A stretch of 64,000 bases of DNA from Theropithecus gelada (taxonomy: Eukaryota; Chordata; Mammalia; Primates; Cercopithecidae): contig NC_037677.1 of assembly GCF_003255815.1 (NCBI RefSeq), positions 103,520,583 to 103,584,582 on the forward strand. The letters run 5' to 3'. The stretch's first letter is position 1. Each line of letters begins with the position of its first letter. Both the position numbers and the translations under genes were made by a program. Positions 1-11,292 of the stretch are shown here, one piece after another. The notes below the pieces were generated by a model. That model made no database searches. It was given only the letters and a program-made list of their open reading frames with translations, and was not told where the DNA came from.

Positions 1-3000
1 AAAGGGTTCAATTCAATAAGAAGACCTAACTATCCTAAATATATACACACCTAACACAGGAGCACCCAGATTTATAAAGCAAGTTCTTAGAGATCTACAA
101 AGAAACACAGACTCCCACATAATAATAGTGAGAGACTTCAACACTCCACTGACAGTAGTAGATCACTGAGGGAGAAAATTAACAAGGATATGCAGAACCT
201 GAACTCAATATTGGACCAAATCAATCTGAAAGACTGCTACAGAACTCTCTACCCAAAAACAACAGAATATACATTCTTCTCATCGTTATATGGCACCTAA
301 CTCTAAAATCGACCACATAATTGGACATAAAACAATCCCTGGCAAATGGGAAAGCACCAAATTCATACCAAACACACTCTCAGGCCACAGTGCAATAAAT
401 GTAGAAGACTAAGAAAATTGCTCAAAACCATGAAATTACTTGGAAATTATGCAACATGCTCCTGAATCACTTTGGGGTAAATAATGAAATTAAGGCAGAA
501 ATGAAGATGTTATTTGAAATGAATGAGAACAAAGATACAACATACCAGAATCTTAATACTACTAGGGTAGTATTAAGAAAGACACTAATTTCTGTATTAA
601 ATGCCCACATCAAAAACTTAGAAAGATCTCTAACATCACAACTGAAAGAGTAGCAAGAACAAATCAACCATAAAGCTAGCAGAAGGCAAGACATAACCAA
701 AATCAGAGCTAAACCAAAGAAAATCAAGACATGAAAAACTTCAAAAGATCAATGAGTCCAGGAGTTTGTTTTTTGAAAACATTAATAAGGCAGATATGCC
801 ACTAGCTCGACTAATAGAGATGAAAGGAGAGAAGATCCAAATACACAAAATGAGAAATGATGAGGGAGGTGCTACCACTGGCCCCACAGAAATAAAAGTA
901 ATGATCAGAAACTACTATGACCGCCTCTATGTATACAAACTAGAAATCCTAGAAGAGATGGATAAATTTGTGGACACATACACCCTCCTAAGACTGAACC
1001 AGAAAGAAATTGATTCCCTGAACAGAGCAATAATGAGCTCTGATACTGAATCAGTAATAAACAGCCTACCAACCAATAAAAGTCTAGGAACAGATGGATC
1101 CACAACCAAATTCTACCACATATAAAGTAAGAGCTGGTACCATTCCTACTGAAACATCTCCCAAAAATTGAGGAGAAGGGACTACTTCCCAACTCATTCC
1201 ATGAGACTAACATCATCCTGATACCAAAACCTAGCAGAGACACAACAACAAAAAAGAAAATTTCAGACCAATATCTTTGATGAATATCAATGGAAAAATC
1301 CTCAACAAAATACCTGCAAACTGAATCCAGCAGCACATCAAAAAGTTAATCCACCATGATCAAGTAGGCTTCATGCCCAGGATACAAGGTTGGTTCAACA
1401 TAGGCAAATCAATAAATGTGATTCATGACATAAACAGAACTAAAGACAAAAACCACAGGATTATCTCAATAGATGCAGAAAAGGCTTTTGGTAAGATTCA
1501 ACATCCTCTATGTTAAAAACTCTCAATAAACTAGGTATTGAAGGAACATACCTCAAAATAATAAGAGCTATATATGAAAAACCCACAATCAACATCATAC
1601 TGAATGGGAAACAGCTGAAAACATTCCCCTTGTAAAGCAGCACAAGACAAGGATGCCCTCTCTCACTATTCTTATTCAACATGTTATTGGATGTCCTAGT
1701 CAGAGAAATCAGACAATGGAAAGAAACAGAGGGCATCCAAATAGGAAAAGAGGGAGTCAAACTATCCCTGTTTGCAGATGACAGATTCTATATGTAGAAA
1801 ACCCCATAATTTTGGCCCCAAAGCTCCTTCAGCTGATAAACAACTTCAGCAAAGTTTCAGGATGCAAAATCAATGTACAAAAATCACTAGCATTCCTATA
1901 CACTAATAACAACCAACCCGAGAGCCAAATCAGGAACACAATTCAATTCACAACTGCCACAAAAATAATAAAATACCTAGAAATACAGCTAATCAAGGAG
2001 GTGAAAGATTTCTAGAATGAGAATTACAAAATACTACTCAAAGAAATCAGAAAAGACACAAACAAATGGAAAAACATCCCATGCTCATGATAGGAAGAAT
2101 CAACATCTTTGAAATGGCCGTGCTGGCCAAAGCAACCTACAGATTCAACGTTATTCCTATCAAACTACCAAAGATATTCTTCATAGAAAAAACTATTTTA
2201 AAATTCATATGGAACCAAAAAAGGGGCTCAAATAGCCAAGGCAATCTTAAGCAAAAAGAACAAAGCTGGAGGCACCACATTTCCTGGCTTCAAACTATAC
2301 CACAGGGCTACAGTAACCAAAACAGTGTGGTACTGGTACAAAAACAGGCACATTGACCAATGGAAAAGAATAGAGGACCCAGAAATAAAGCCACACACCT
2401 ATGACCATCTGATCCTTAACAAAGTTGACTAAAACAAACAACGGGTAAAGACTTTGTATTCAATAAATGGTGCTGGAATAACTGGCTAGCCATATGCAGA
2501 AGATTGAAGCTGAACCCCTTCCTTATACTGTATATAAAAATCAACTCGAGATGGATTAAAGACTTATATGAACAACCCGAAGCTATAAAAGTCCTGAAAG
2601 ACAACCTAGGCAATACCATCCTAGGCATAGGAACAGGCAACGATTGCATGACAAAGACACCAAAAGCTATTGCAACCAAAGAAAACATTGACAAATTGAA
2701 TCTAATCATACTCAAGAGCTTCTTCACAGCAAAAAAGAAAAGAAAGAAAAAAACTATCAATAGAATAAACAGATAACCTACAGAATGGGAGAACATATTT
2801 GCAAACTATGCTTCTGACAAAGATCTACTATCCATTATCTACAAGAAACTTAAGTGTATAAGAGAAAAACAACCCCATTAAAAAGTGGGCAAAGGACATG
2901 AATGGACACTTCTCAAAAGAAGACATATATGTAGCCAACAAGCATATGGAGAAAGATCAATATCATTGATCATTAGAAAAATACAAATCAAAACCACAAT

Positions 3001-3539
3001 GAGATACCATCTCACACCAGTTAGAATGGCTATTATGAAAAAGTCAACAAATAACAGATGCTGGCAATGTTGCAAAGACAAGGGAGCACTTACACACTGC
3101 TGGTGGTAGTGTAAACTAGTTCAACCGTGTGGAAAGCAGTATGGCGATTCCTCAAAGAGCTAAAAATAGAACTACCATTCCACTCATCCTCAAGGAGCTA
3201 AAAACAGAACTACCATTCCACCCAGCAATCCCATTACTGGTAATCCCATTACTGGAGGAATATAAATCATTCTAGCATAAAGACATATGCATGTGAATGT
3301 TCATTACAGCACAATTCACAATAGCAAAGACATGGAATCAACTTAAATGCCCACCAACTACAGACTGGATAAAGAAAATGTGGTACATATACACCATTAA
3401 ATGCTATAGAGCCATCAAAAAGGATAAGATCATGCCTTTTAGGGGAACATGAATGGAGATGGAGGCTATCATTCTCAGGGAACTAACACAAGAACAGAAA
3501 ACCAAATACCCCATGTTCCCATTCATAAGTGGGAGCTAA
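1..3539 (+). pseudogene. L1 ORF2 remnant (endonuclease/reverse transcriptase), inactivated
   Basis: Intact ORF2 protein nicks target DNA and copies L1 RNA at the nick. Here the family landmarks are still readable. The endonuclease DFNTPL block is at about 134-151. The reverse transcriptase FADD catalytic motif is at 1771-1782, and a stop codon follows at 1795-1797. The C-terminal Cys-rich knuckle (CWQCC...HCWW) is at about 3059-3106, with a stop at 3107-3109. The position of the normal ORF2 stop is about 3537-3539. Open pieces survive in shifting frames, at 456-653, 766-1125, 1812-2015, 2066-2356, 2504-2776 and 2885-3109. No continuous protein is possible, so this is a neutral fossil. Confidence 0.93.
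3150..3255 (+). repeat. Two small tandem duplications inside the L1
   Basis: A 38-bp unit (3150-3187) is followed directly by a diverged copy (3188-3225) that repeats ctcaa(a/g)gagctaaaaa. Immediately after it, 'aatcccattactgg' occurs at 3227-3240 and again at 3242-3255. Normal L1 has one copy of each. These are post-insertion slippage or repair events in this copy. Confidence 0.85.
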
Positions 3540-3809
3540 ATGATGGGCACTCGTGAACACCAACAAGGGAATAATAGACTCTGGGGTCTACTTGAAGGTG
3601 GAGTGTGGGATGAGGGAGAGGAACAGAAAAAACAACTATTGCCTACTTGGCTTAATATCTGGGTGATGAAATAATCTGTACAACAAACCCCCATGACATG
3701 AGTTTACGTATGCAACAAAGCTTCACATGTATCCCTCAACCTAAAATTACAGTTTAACAAAAAAAAAAAAAAAAAAAACAACTTGGTGTAGCAATGTAGT
3801 GTGATAGTT

Positions 3810-4390
3810 CACTTATTTATTCAACCATTATTTATGGAGAGTCTCCCATATTCCATGACTTGTTCTGGCCACTGACAATAAAACAAATAAAGAAAATAAA
3901 ATACAAAATTGATGTCCTCATTGGAACTTAAATTCTAGTGGAAATAGAGTATGAACAATAAGCAAATGTATAAATAATTTTTAAAGTGATGGTACATACC
4001 ATGAAGAAAAAGAAACCAGTTATGGAAAATAGATAGTTAAAATGGAATGTACTACTTTATATAGCATAGCCAAAGAAGGCCTCCCTGAAACGACATTTGA
4101 GGATAAATCTGAATGACATAATTGGGCCAGGTGCATGTGTTGAGGAAGTATATAACAGGCAGAGAGAAGATCAAGTTCAAGGACACCAAGTCAGACCAAG
4201 CTCAGGATATCTGACTTATGACCAGGTGGTGAGCATATTTGAGGCAAAGTCTGCAGGTGAGGAAGAGAGTTGTAGCAAAGATGATTGTTCACCACGATAA
4301 CTGTGCCTAAACCACAATAAGCCTTGCAGACCATGTGAAGTCACTGGAGGGTTCTGAGAAAGGGGAGAAGAAGATTTTACTAAGATTTTA
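3810..4390 (-). mobile_element. L2 LINE remnant, antisense
   Basis: The plus strand reads as the reverse complement of the L2 3' region. 'Ttatttattcaaccattattta' opens it, followed by 'ggaacttaaattctagtgg', 'aagaaggcctccctga', 'gacatttgagg' and 'gcagaccatgtgaagtcactggagggttctgag'-like blocks in the expected order. It is strongly diverged, as expected of a pre-eutherian repeat. Confidence 0.75.
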
Positions 4391-4397
4391 ATAGAAT

Positions 4398-4560
4398 AAT
4401 GGCTCTGGAGTTACACTTGGGAGCTCTGCTCCCAAATGCAAAATAGGGATAGGCATGCCTATTCTCATAAGAATGTTGGAAAAGTTAAATGAGATACTCC
4501 CTAGAAAGTTTTCAGCATGTAGTAAGCATTTACCAAAATAAGCAGCTACCACTGTGGTTG
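4398..4560 (+). mobile_element. MIR SINE remnant
   Basis: It contains 'ggctctggagt', then 'aaaatagggatagg', 'taaatgagat' and 'agtaagcattta', which match the MIR consensus in order with an internal deletion. It lies between the antisense L2 and a pair of Alus. Confidence 0.65.
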
Positions 4561-4769
4561 CAATGGTTAGTCATAATAATTTGCTTCCAGGAATCACAGA
4601 AGATATAATCTGAGGCACCAAAAGACAAAATTGGGTAGGACAGAGATGTATCACTATCTTGAATCTATTTATCTGAAATCTCAAGGGAAGAAACAAACAT
4701 AAAGAAAAAAAGAAAGGAATGGAAAGTAAAGATGCATCATGTTTTCTTAAAATTAACATAATTTCCTTG

Positions 4770-5079
4770 GCCAGGTGCAGTGGCTCATGCATGTAATCCC
4801 AGCACCTTGGGAGGCTGAGGTGGGCAGATCACAATATCAGGAGTTTGAGACCAGCCTGGCCAACATGGTGAAACCCCGTCTCTACTAAAAATACAAAAAA
4901 ATTAGCCGGGCATGGTGGTGGGTGGCTGTAGTTCCAGCTACTTGGGAGGCTGAGGCAGAAGAATCACTTGAACCCAGGAGGCAGAGGTTGCAATGAGCCA
5001 AGATTGCACCACTGCACCACTGCACTCCAGCCTGGGCAACAGAGTGAGACACAATCTTAAAAAAAAAAAAAAAAAAAAA
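4770..5079 (+). mobile_element. Alu, first of a head-to-tail pair
   Basis: A full-length dimeric Alu running from 'gccaggtgcagtggctca' to an A tail at 5059-5079. AluS-like wording ('gagtttgagaccagcctggccaacatgg'). A second Alu starts at the last base of the tail. The direct repeat 'ataatttccttg' lies before this copy (4758-4769) and after the second copy (5378-5389), but not between them. Confidence 0.96.
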
Positions 5080-5376
5080 GGCCTGGTGTGGTGGCTCATG
5101 CCTGTAATCTCAGCACTTTGGGAGGCCGAGGCAGGCAGATCATCTGACGTTGGGAGTTCGAGACCAGCCTGACCAACATGGAGAAACCCCATCTCTACTA
5201 AAAATACAAAATTAGCTGGGTGTGATGGCGCATGCCTGTAATCCCAGCTACTCAGGAAGGCTGAGGCAGAAGAACGGCTTGAACCCGGGAGTCGGAGGTT
5301 GTGGTGCGCCGAGATCACACCACTACACTCCAGCCTGGGCAACAAGAGCAAAACTCGTCTCAAAAAAAAAAAAAAA
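5080..5376 (+). mobile_element. Alu, second of a head-to-tail pair
   Basis: A full-length Alu beginning 'ggcctggtgtggtggctca', with an A tail at 5362-5376. AluS-like. It starts exactly at the end of the preceding Alu tail. The shared outer 12-bp duplication suggests insertion into the poly(A) of the first copy, or arrival as a dimer. Confidence 0.96.
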
Positions 5377-5389
5377 GATAATTTCCTTG

Positions 5390-5939
5390 ATATATATATT
5401 CCTAGAGAATATTTAGCAGGACATGAAACTAATAGTAGGGCCTATGTAATTTGCATGTTGGGCTTCAAGGACTGAAATACTCCATACTTGAAACCAGTTA
5501 TCATTTTCACAAAACTTCAGAAAACACTGCTTGAGGAAGGTGAATTGGTGGCATATAATGTTAGAGAACAGACTTTCTGATACCATGGCCTACATAAACT
5601 TTTCCTAAACCATTTTGGCCCTATGACTTATTTATTACCCCTGCCAAAGTCACCTACTTTAATTTCCTACATACGTTCCTGCTTTTTGGATTCCTATTTT
5701 TCAAGCTATATTTCTCTAATTCTCTCAAAAAATAATATATCCTCCAATTCACCTCCATTAGGCAGCATTTTCAATTTTCAATAGCTGGCTCCAATTTCTA
5801 ATTGCACCAATAACTCCTTCACCTCAAGGCCCTTGTACTTCTCTCACTTCAGAACATTTAGTGTTTATATGCCTACCTTACAAGAAAAGTGATTAGGGGT
5901 CACCCTTCCAAAGAGAGTCAGTGCCAGGGCTTGTCACAT
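5390..5939. other. No recognised feature (AT-rich)
   Basis: I recognise no repeat family or reading frame of interest here. The pyrimidine-rich stretch at 5580-5880 might be an eroded L2-like piece, but I cannot align it with confidence. Confidence 0.4.
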
Positions 5940-6135
5940 TAATGGGCTCTGAAGTCGCCAGTGCTGGTTTTGCCAATGATCTGCTGAGTGACATTGGGCA
6001 AGCTGCCCAACCTCTCTGGGCTGTGCTTTAAAAATGATGATTGACCTCACAAGGTTGCTGGGAGGAATTACTACTAATCAACCTGATTGTGAAACATTTA
6101 GTCAATATAGAGTACTTTAAAAATATTTAATAATA
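5940..6135 (+). mobile_element. MIR SINE
   Basis: 'Gggctctgaagtcgccagtgctggttttgcca' leads into 'gagtgacattgggcaagct', 'acctctctgggctgtgctt' and 'cacaaggttgctgggagg'. This is the order of the MIR body (tRNA-derived head, core, tail) on the plus strand. Confidence 0.85.
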
Positions 6136-6474
6136 TACAATGAGGTCATTGCATCTAAGAGCCAGGAGATTTGCATAGCCACAGAAAACTCTGTCTGGAC
6201 CCCACAATAACAATCAACATTGTGCCTGAAATTTTTTTAAAATCTTATATATTATCAGCATTCTGGGATGATTTCGGTTTCTTATCCTAAGTGAGGAGAA
6301 TGAATTAGATCAGGGAAGCTTTAGAAGTCACTTACAAGTCAAAGAAAATAATGATTCTAGTCCATTAAAGTGGCATAATTATAAGCAGAAAAGAAATTAT
6401 TATGACACTCATAATAAAGTGTGTGTACAACTGAGCTTATCACTCAACAAACCAAGTGAACTAAGGACAATATA

Positions 6475-6958
6475 CGACAGACACTGTTTTGGTTACTTCA
6501 GATAAAATACTCAATAAAACAAGCAAGGATCCTACTCTTCAAGAGCTTGCAATTTAGCATAAGAGATGATCAATCCAACCAATCTATTGACATTTTCTTG
6601 TTTACGTAAGTACTCAGATGAAAACAAAACCGTGTTGCAGTAAGAAGTGACAGTACTTTACACTGGATGACCTTGGAAAACTTCTCCTAGCAGATGACAT
6701 AAGCTGGGAGGCACATGGCTGTGCACTAGAAACAGAACAAACTACAAGTGCGAATGCCTTTAAGATGTATTAGAGGAACCACGACAGAGTCATATGCTTA
6801 TAGTTCAGAGGGTGATGAATAGAAAGAAGCAGGCAGTTGCTAGATCATGTATGGCCTTTATTGGAGTATAAGATAAGACATTTAGATTTTATTAGGTGTA
6901 AAGTAAGAAGTCATATGAGGGATTTCAGCAAAGACATGTATGAACTGACAACATTTTT
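6475..6958 (-). mobile_element. L2 LINE, antisense, left part (split by L1)
   Basis: Reverse-complement L2 wording: 'cactgttttggttac', 'acaagcaaggatcctactcttcaagagcttgca', then 'agatcatgtatggcctttattgg' and 'ttagattttattaggtg'. The element resumes at 7863 after an L1 insertion. The target duplication ctgacaacattttt is found at 6945-6958 and 7849-7862. Confidence 0.82.
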
Positions 6959-7848
6959 GTGTTTTATCTGCTTGTTTTGCTTTGTTTGTATTTTTTAATG
7001 TATTATTTTATTTAAATAGCTTTTAGGGTAAAAGTGATTTTGGGTTACATGGATGAATTACATAGTGGTGAATTCTGAGATTTTAGTGCACCCATCACCT
7101 GGGTAGTGTACACTGTAGTCAATATGTAGTTTTTATCCCACATCCCCCTTCTACTCTCCTCTTCCTGAGTCTCCAAAGTCCATTATGTCACTCTGTGTGT
7201 CTTTGCTTACTCATAGTTCAGTTCCCACTTCTGAGTGAGAACAAATGGTATTTGATTTTCCATTCCTGAGTTGCTTCACTTAGAATAATGGCTTCCAGCT
7301 CTATTCAAGTTGCCACAAAAGATACTGCTTCCTTCCTTTTTATGGCTGAATGGTATCCCAGGATGTATATATACATTTTCTTTATCCATTCATTGGTCAA
7401 TGGGCACTTACGTTGGTTCCATATCTTTGCAATTGTGAATTGGGCTGCAATAAACATACATGTTCAGGTGTCTTTTTCATATAATGACTTATTTTCCTTT
7501 GGGTAGATACTCAGTAGTGGGATTGCTGGATTGAATGGTAGATTTACTCTCAGTTCTTTAAGGAATCTCCATACTGTTTTCCATAGAGGTTGTACTAATT
7601 TACATTCCCACCAGCAGTGTATAAGCGTTTCCCTTTCGCCATATTCACACTAACATCTATTGTTTTTTGACTTTTTAATACTGGCCATTGTTGCAGGAGT
7701 AAGGTGGTATCTGACTGTGGCTGTAATTTGCGTTTCCCTGATGATTAGCGATGTTGAGCATTTCCTCATATGTTTATTGGCTATTTGTATATCTTCTTTT
7801 GAGAAATGTCTGTCCATGTCATTTGCCCACTTTTTGATGGGATTATTT
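6959..7848 (-). mobile_element. 5'-truncated antisense L1 inserted in an L2
   Basis: On the plus strand it reads as the reverse complement of an L1 3' end. A T-rich decayed tail (6959-7012) is followed by 'gtgcacccatcacctgggtagtgtacactgta', 'cacttctgagtgagaacaaatgg', 'ttgggtagatactcagtagtgggattgctgg' and the antisense of the ORF2 C-terminus. It stops at about 7848 and is bounded by a perfect 14-bp direct repeat (6945-6958 and 7849-7862), the mark of target-primed reverse transcription. Open frames at 7288-7506 and 7660-7884 are antisense L1. Confidence 0.92.
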
Positions 7849-7862
7849 CTGACAACATTTTT

Positions 7863-7965
7863 GAAGGATAATTTTGGCTGCTGAATAAAATACAGAGTGA
7901 CAGAAGTAGAAAAAATAGGGAGGCCAGTTAAGTGACACTGATGGCTTGGACTAGGAACTTATGCT
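7863..7965 (-). mobile_element. L2 LINE, antisense, right part
   Basis: It continues the L2 interrupted at 6958. 'Ggctgctgaataaaatacagagtgacagaag', 'agggaggccagttaag' and 'gatggcttggactagg' follow the expected order of the antisense L2 body. Confidence 0.78.
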
Positions 7966-8944
7966 AGGAGTCATTTCTGGGCTTTATTTTTCAGTTAGGA
8001 ATATAGACTATGATCAGTTATCATTTGCCTCAAAATGTCATTTATAATTAGTTTGATTTATAAATCAAAATAATTTGTATTTATTAATTATATGACTTTT
8101 TAGCTATGACTTTTAATATTTCTTCAATTTAAGCTCTTCTTCAGCATAATTCTGACTCAGTACCTGAATCTTCCTTTTCACTTAGAACCAGGCAATTCCT
8201 GAAGCATTCTGGTTAAAGATACACTGCAAGGAATGCAGCTTCTCTGACATTGAGGGTGCGGTTTTTATAATCAACATGAATAATTCAGCAGTGCATTATT
8301 TGTGCTTTATTATCGTTTACTTCAACTTGAAGTTATGGACTTTTTTTTAATCAGCAGAAGCTCATCCATCACTCTGCATCCCTTGCATCTACCAGGTTAT
8401 AAAATTCGCTATTTATAGCGACAATTGCGATGTGAAATGAGAATCAGTATTTTGTTCCTCTGACATTTAACCTTAGGTCAAGCACAGGATCTAGAGATGG
8501 ATTTTTACAGGAAGTGAAATGAAAGCACATTGCTGGAGATTAATGCCAGTCTGGGTGCTCAAGGGAATGCCCTCTCTGGCTGCTTCCCAGAAGAAAAATG
8601 GTAAGTAATGTGGATTGTGTGTCAAATCTACAGAGTGGGTGGCAGTGGAATGACGGACAGGACGCCCGAGTGGTCTGGCATCAGAGTGCATGAGGCTAAT
8701 TTTCTCAAAATGAGTTATGATCTCCTAAAATCCTGTTCAGAGACTGCTTGGGAAAGAAGTCTCCAGGACTCATTACTTACTTCGTTCAGTCTTCAGCTCT
8801 TTATTATATCATTTATGTGGTTAGCTCTGCTCTAAAATTCTTTCCCATGTCACAATATAACCTCTCGTGTCTCTTGCAAATACTACCAACATGAACAGCC
8901 ACTGTAATCAGTCCTTCTCTTCTGATAACTGAAGATGTGGCATT
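7966..8944. other. Repeat-poor stretch, partly conserved-looking
   Basis: I recognise no transposon here. 8200-8460 carries CpGs unusual for this window ('ttcgctatttatagcgacaattgcgatg') together with homeobox-like TAAT cores, the texture of a conserved non-coding element. Conservation cannot be judged without an alignment. Confidence 0.4.
8409..8418. promoter_or_regulatory. MEF2-type box (possible enhancer site)
   Basis: 'Ctatttatag' matches the MEF2 consensus YTAWWWWTAR exactly. It sits within the inverted repeat cgctat-tt-atagcg. A 10-bp match occurs by chance in AT-rich DNA, so function is only suggested by the surrounding CpG-bearing text. Confidence 0.3.
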
Positions 8945-9062
8945 TTCATGTCATTAAGAGGGTTTTCCAGAATAAGCTTCTTGAGGACAAAGACTGTGCC
9001 TATCCTGTTTGCTTTGCAAAGTGCCTAGCATAAAGTCTTTACTAATTAGACATTTACCTAAT
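8945..9062 (+). mobile_element. L2 LINE 3' end
   Basis: 'Taagcttcttgaggacaaagactgtgcctatcc' and 'gtgcctagcataaagtc' correspond to the L2 3' block around 'gctccttgagggcagggact...gcctggcacatagt'. Confidence 0.7.
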
Positions 9063-9329
9063 GATTCTGATAATTATGAAGCTAATGAGAATCACCGGCT
9101 ATTTTTATACCTCAGAAAACATTTCAACTCTTTTGTGCTTTAAAATGTCTGAAAATCTTTGGAGAGAACTTTTCTTTTGCCACAGCTTGATTTTTATACA
9201 AATTATGAATAATACAAAATCTTCTCAAAAATTCAGGGATCAAACTCAGGCTGGTTAATGGACTGTAAGAGAAAACTCAAGTATGAGTCTACTTTTGAAC
9301 AAGTAGAATTCTATTCAAAGAATAAAATG

Positions 9330-9589
9330 GGGATGGATGCAATAGCTCATGCCTGTATTCCTAGCAGTTTCGGAGGTCGAGGAGAGAGGATTGCTTGAGG
9401 CTAGGAGTTCCAGACCAACCTGCACAACATAGAAAGACCCTGTTTCTACAAAAAATTAAAGAAAAAAAAATTAGTCGGGCATGGTGGTGCATGCCTGTAG
9501 TTCCAGTTTCTCAGTGAGTTATGACTGTGTCACCGCACTCCAGTCAGGGTGACAGAGTGAGTCCATCTCAAAACAAAACAAAACAAAAA
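9330..9589 (+). mobile_element. Old Alu (AluJ-like), internally deleted
   Basis: 'Ggatggatgcaatagctcatgcctg' to '(aaaac)n'. It keeps the old-Alu readings 'gattgcttgaggctaggagtt' and 'tttctacaaaaaatta'. The right arm lacks about 40 bp between 'tctcagtgag' and 'ttatgactgtgtcacc'. It is much more diverged than its neighbours. Confidence 0.88.
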
Positions 9590-10199
9590 CTGAATATAGG
9601 CCCAGCAGAAACATGGGTAATGTTTGGTGACAGGTGGGAAATAAAATGAATATTTGATCTATGTATCTAGGATTTGTGGGATTCGAATTCTAGATTAGAA
9701 CTTGGGAATACGCAGGTCCTGGCAGAATCCAGTCCCTCTGGGAAGCCACACTCAGTGTGCAGCTTCAGTGAGGAATTACTCCCAAAGATGAATCACCTTT
9801 GAAATGCAGAACCGTGTTCTGGTTCTGTGGTGCAGAGAAGAGAGGCAATGGGAGGAGACATGCCACAAAAAAGCAGGAAGATTCTCCCATAATACCTGGC
9901 AGAGTATTCTTACAGACATAGTGTCCTACTTTTCAGAGGGTGGAAACAACCTCAGAGTAGTAAGGGGGGTTCCAAATGTCAGTGTGTCTGACTCCAAGTC
10001 CTTAGTCATAATCTCTACTCGATACTATCTCTCTAACATACTATCCAAGAGTGAACTGAATATTGCTGATTTCCCTACTGCTACTCCTAGTCTATGAATG
10101 TCCCCATGGCATAAATGGCCAGGTCACACCATACATGACTTCAGGTCTCTGTTCTGGCAAGGTAGTAAATTTTTAGGAGCAGACCAAGAGCAGACAGGG

Positions 10200-10231
<32 letters not shown>

Positions 10232-10374
10232 TTTTAAATCCAGATACTACAAAATTCCCTCACCTTGCCACTGTTTCTCAGCTGGGGTACCACTGTCTTC
10301 TGGGGGACTCCATGTGGGAGGTTATAAACTTGTCACAGTAATTAGGGATATATACCGCAAGGGGCCTGGGGATA
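9590..10374. other. No recognised gene; contains a T26 run
   Basis: The stretch is mostly unassigned. A run of about 26 T lies at 10205-10230, with no Alu or L1 body beside it. 10264-10320 ('ctgtttctcagctggggtaccactgtcttctggggg') resembles the end of a hAT-type MITE on the plus strand, but weakly. Confidence 0.45.
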
Positions 10375-10725
10375 TGCTATGGTCGGAATGTTTGTGTTCC
10401 CTCTAAAATTCATATGTTGAAACCTAATTACCAATATAATGGTATCAGGAGCTGGAGGCCTTGGGGAGGTGATTAGGTTATAAGGGCAGAGACCTCATTA
10501 CTGGGATTAACACCCTTATTAAGCGGCTGCCTTGCCCCTTTCTGCCATGTGAGGACATCATCTGTGAACCCCAAAAGGAGCCTTTGCCAGACAGCAAATC
10601 TGCCAGTGCCGTGATCTTAAACTTCCCAGCCTCCAAAACTGAGAAATAAATTTGCTTTTTATAAACTACCTAGTGTATATACATATATATATGTTTTTTT
10701 ATAGCAGCCTGAATGGACTAAGACA
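10375..10725 (+). mobile_element. Solo LTR of MaLR type (MST/MLT group)
   Basis: It begins 'tgctatggtcggaatgtttg' and ends 'gaatggactaagaca'. In between are 'cctctaaaattcatatgttgaaac', 'ctgccatgtgaggaca' and 'cttcccagcctccaaaactgagaaataaa' (polyadenylation region). This is the standard layout of a mammalian apparent LTR retrotransposon LTR. No internal sequence remains. I could not match a 5-bp flanking duplication. Confidence 0.82.
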
Positions 10726-10916
10726 GGAAGTTGATGTCATCACACATAGTTTTTATATGTCCCTCTAGCTTTTTGTGTAATTTTGTGTAAAATTTATATG
10801 TAATTTTACATATGAAATTCTTCAGGTTTTTTTGCATTTTTTACATATACTAATATTTACAGAATGTGACTCCCATGAAAGTGAGGTAATACTTGTATTC
10901 TTTTTTCAAAAATTTC

Positions 10917-11229
10917 CCTGGGCACAGTGGCTCATACCTGTAACCCCAGCACTTTGGGAGGCTGAGGCTGGCAGATCACAAGGTCAGGAGATCGAGACCA
11001 TCCTGGCTAACACGGTGAAACCCCTCCTCTAAAAAAAATACAAAAAAAAAATAAAAAAAAACAAACTTAGCCGGGCATGGTGGCGGGCACCTGTAGTCCC
11101 AACTACTCAGGAGGCTGAGGCAGGAGAATGGTGTGAACCCGGGAAGCAGAGCATACAGTGAACCAAGATGACGCCACTGCACTCCAGCTTGGGCGACAGA
11201 GTGAGACTCCATCAAAAAAAAAAAAAAAA
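10917..11229 (+). mobile_element. Alu (AluY-like)
   Basis: It runs from 'ctgggcacagtggctcatacctg' to an A tail at about 11213-11229. The reading 'aggtcaggagatcgagaccatcctggctaacacgg' is Y-type. A short A-rich expansion lies in the middle linker. Confidence 0.94.
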
Positions 11230-11292
11230 TTCATTGACAACTTATCAAGAGTGAGCAATGGTGAGCAAGTCATTTATGAAAGTCATATAACT

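Larger units (their letters stand above)
1..3778 (+). mobile_element. L1 LINE, 3' part, sense strand
   Basis: The window opens inside an L1. The order is the ORF2 endonuclease part, the reverse transcriptase, the cysteine-rich C-terminus, a 3' UTR (about 3540-3758) and an A tail (3759-3778). The 3' end text with 'gtgggagctaa' and 'ggggtctacttgaaggtgg' is typical of primate-age L1 (L1PB/L1MA or older L1PA; subfamily not fixed). The 5' end lies outside the window, or the copy starts just before it, so no target-site duplication can be assigned. Many stops and frame breaks make it inactive. Confidence 0.95.

Noticed and set aside
766..1125. Reverse-transcriptase-like protein segment as a possible live gene
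   Set aside because: It is a piece of L1 ORF2 with stops and frame shifts on both sides.
4938..5363. 141-codon minus-strand frame
   Set aside because: It is the reverse strand of two tandem Alus. Such frames are frequent and not expressed as proteins as far as the sequence shows.
10375..10725. Provirus with internal genes
   Set aside because: Only one LTR is present and neither flank has retroviral internal sequence.
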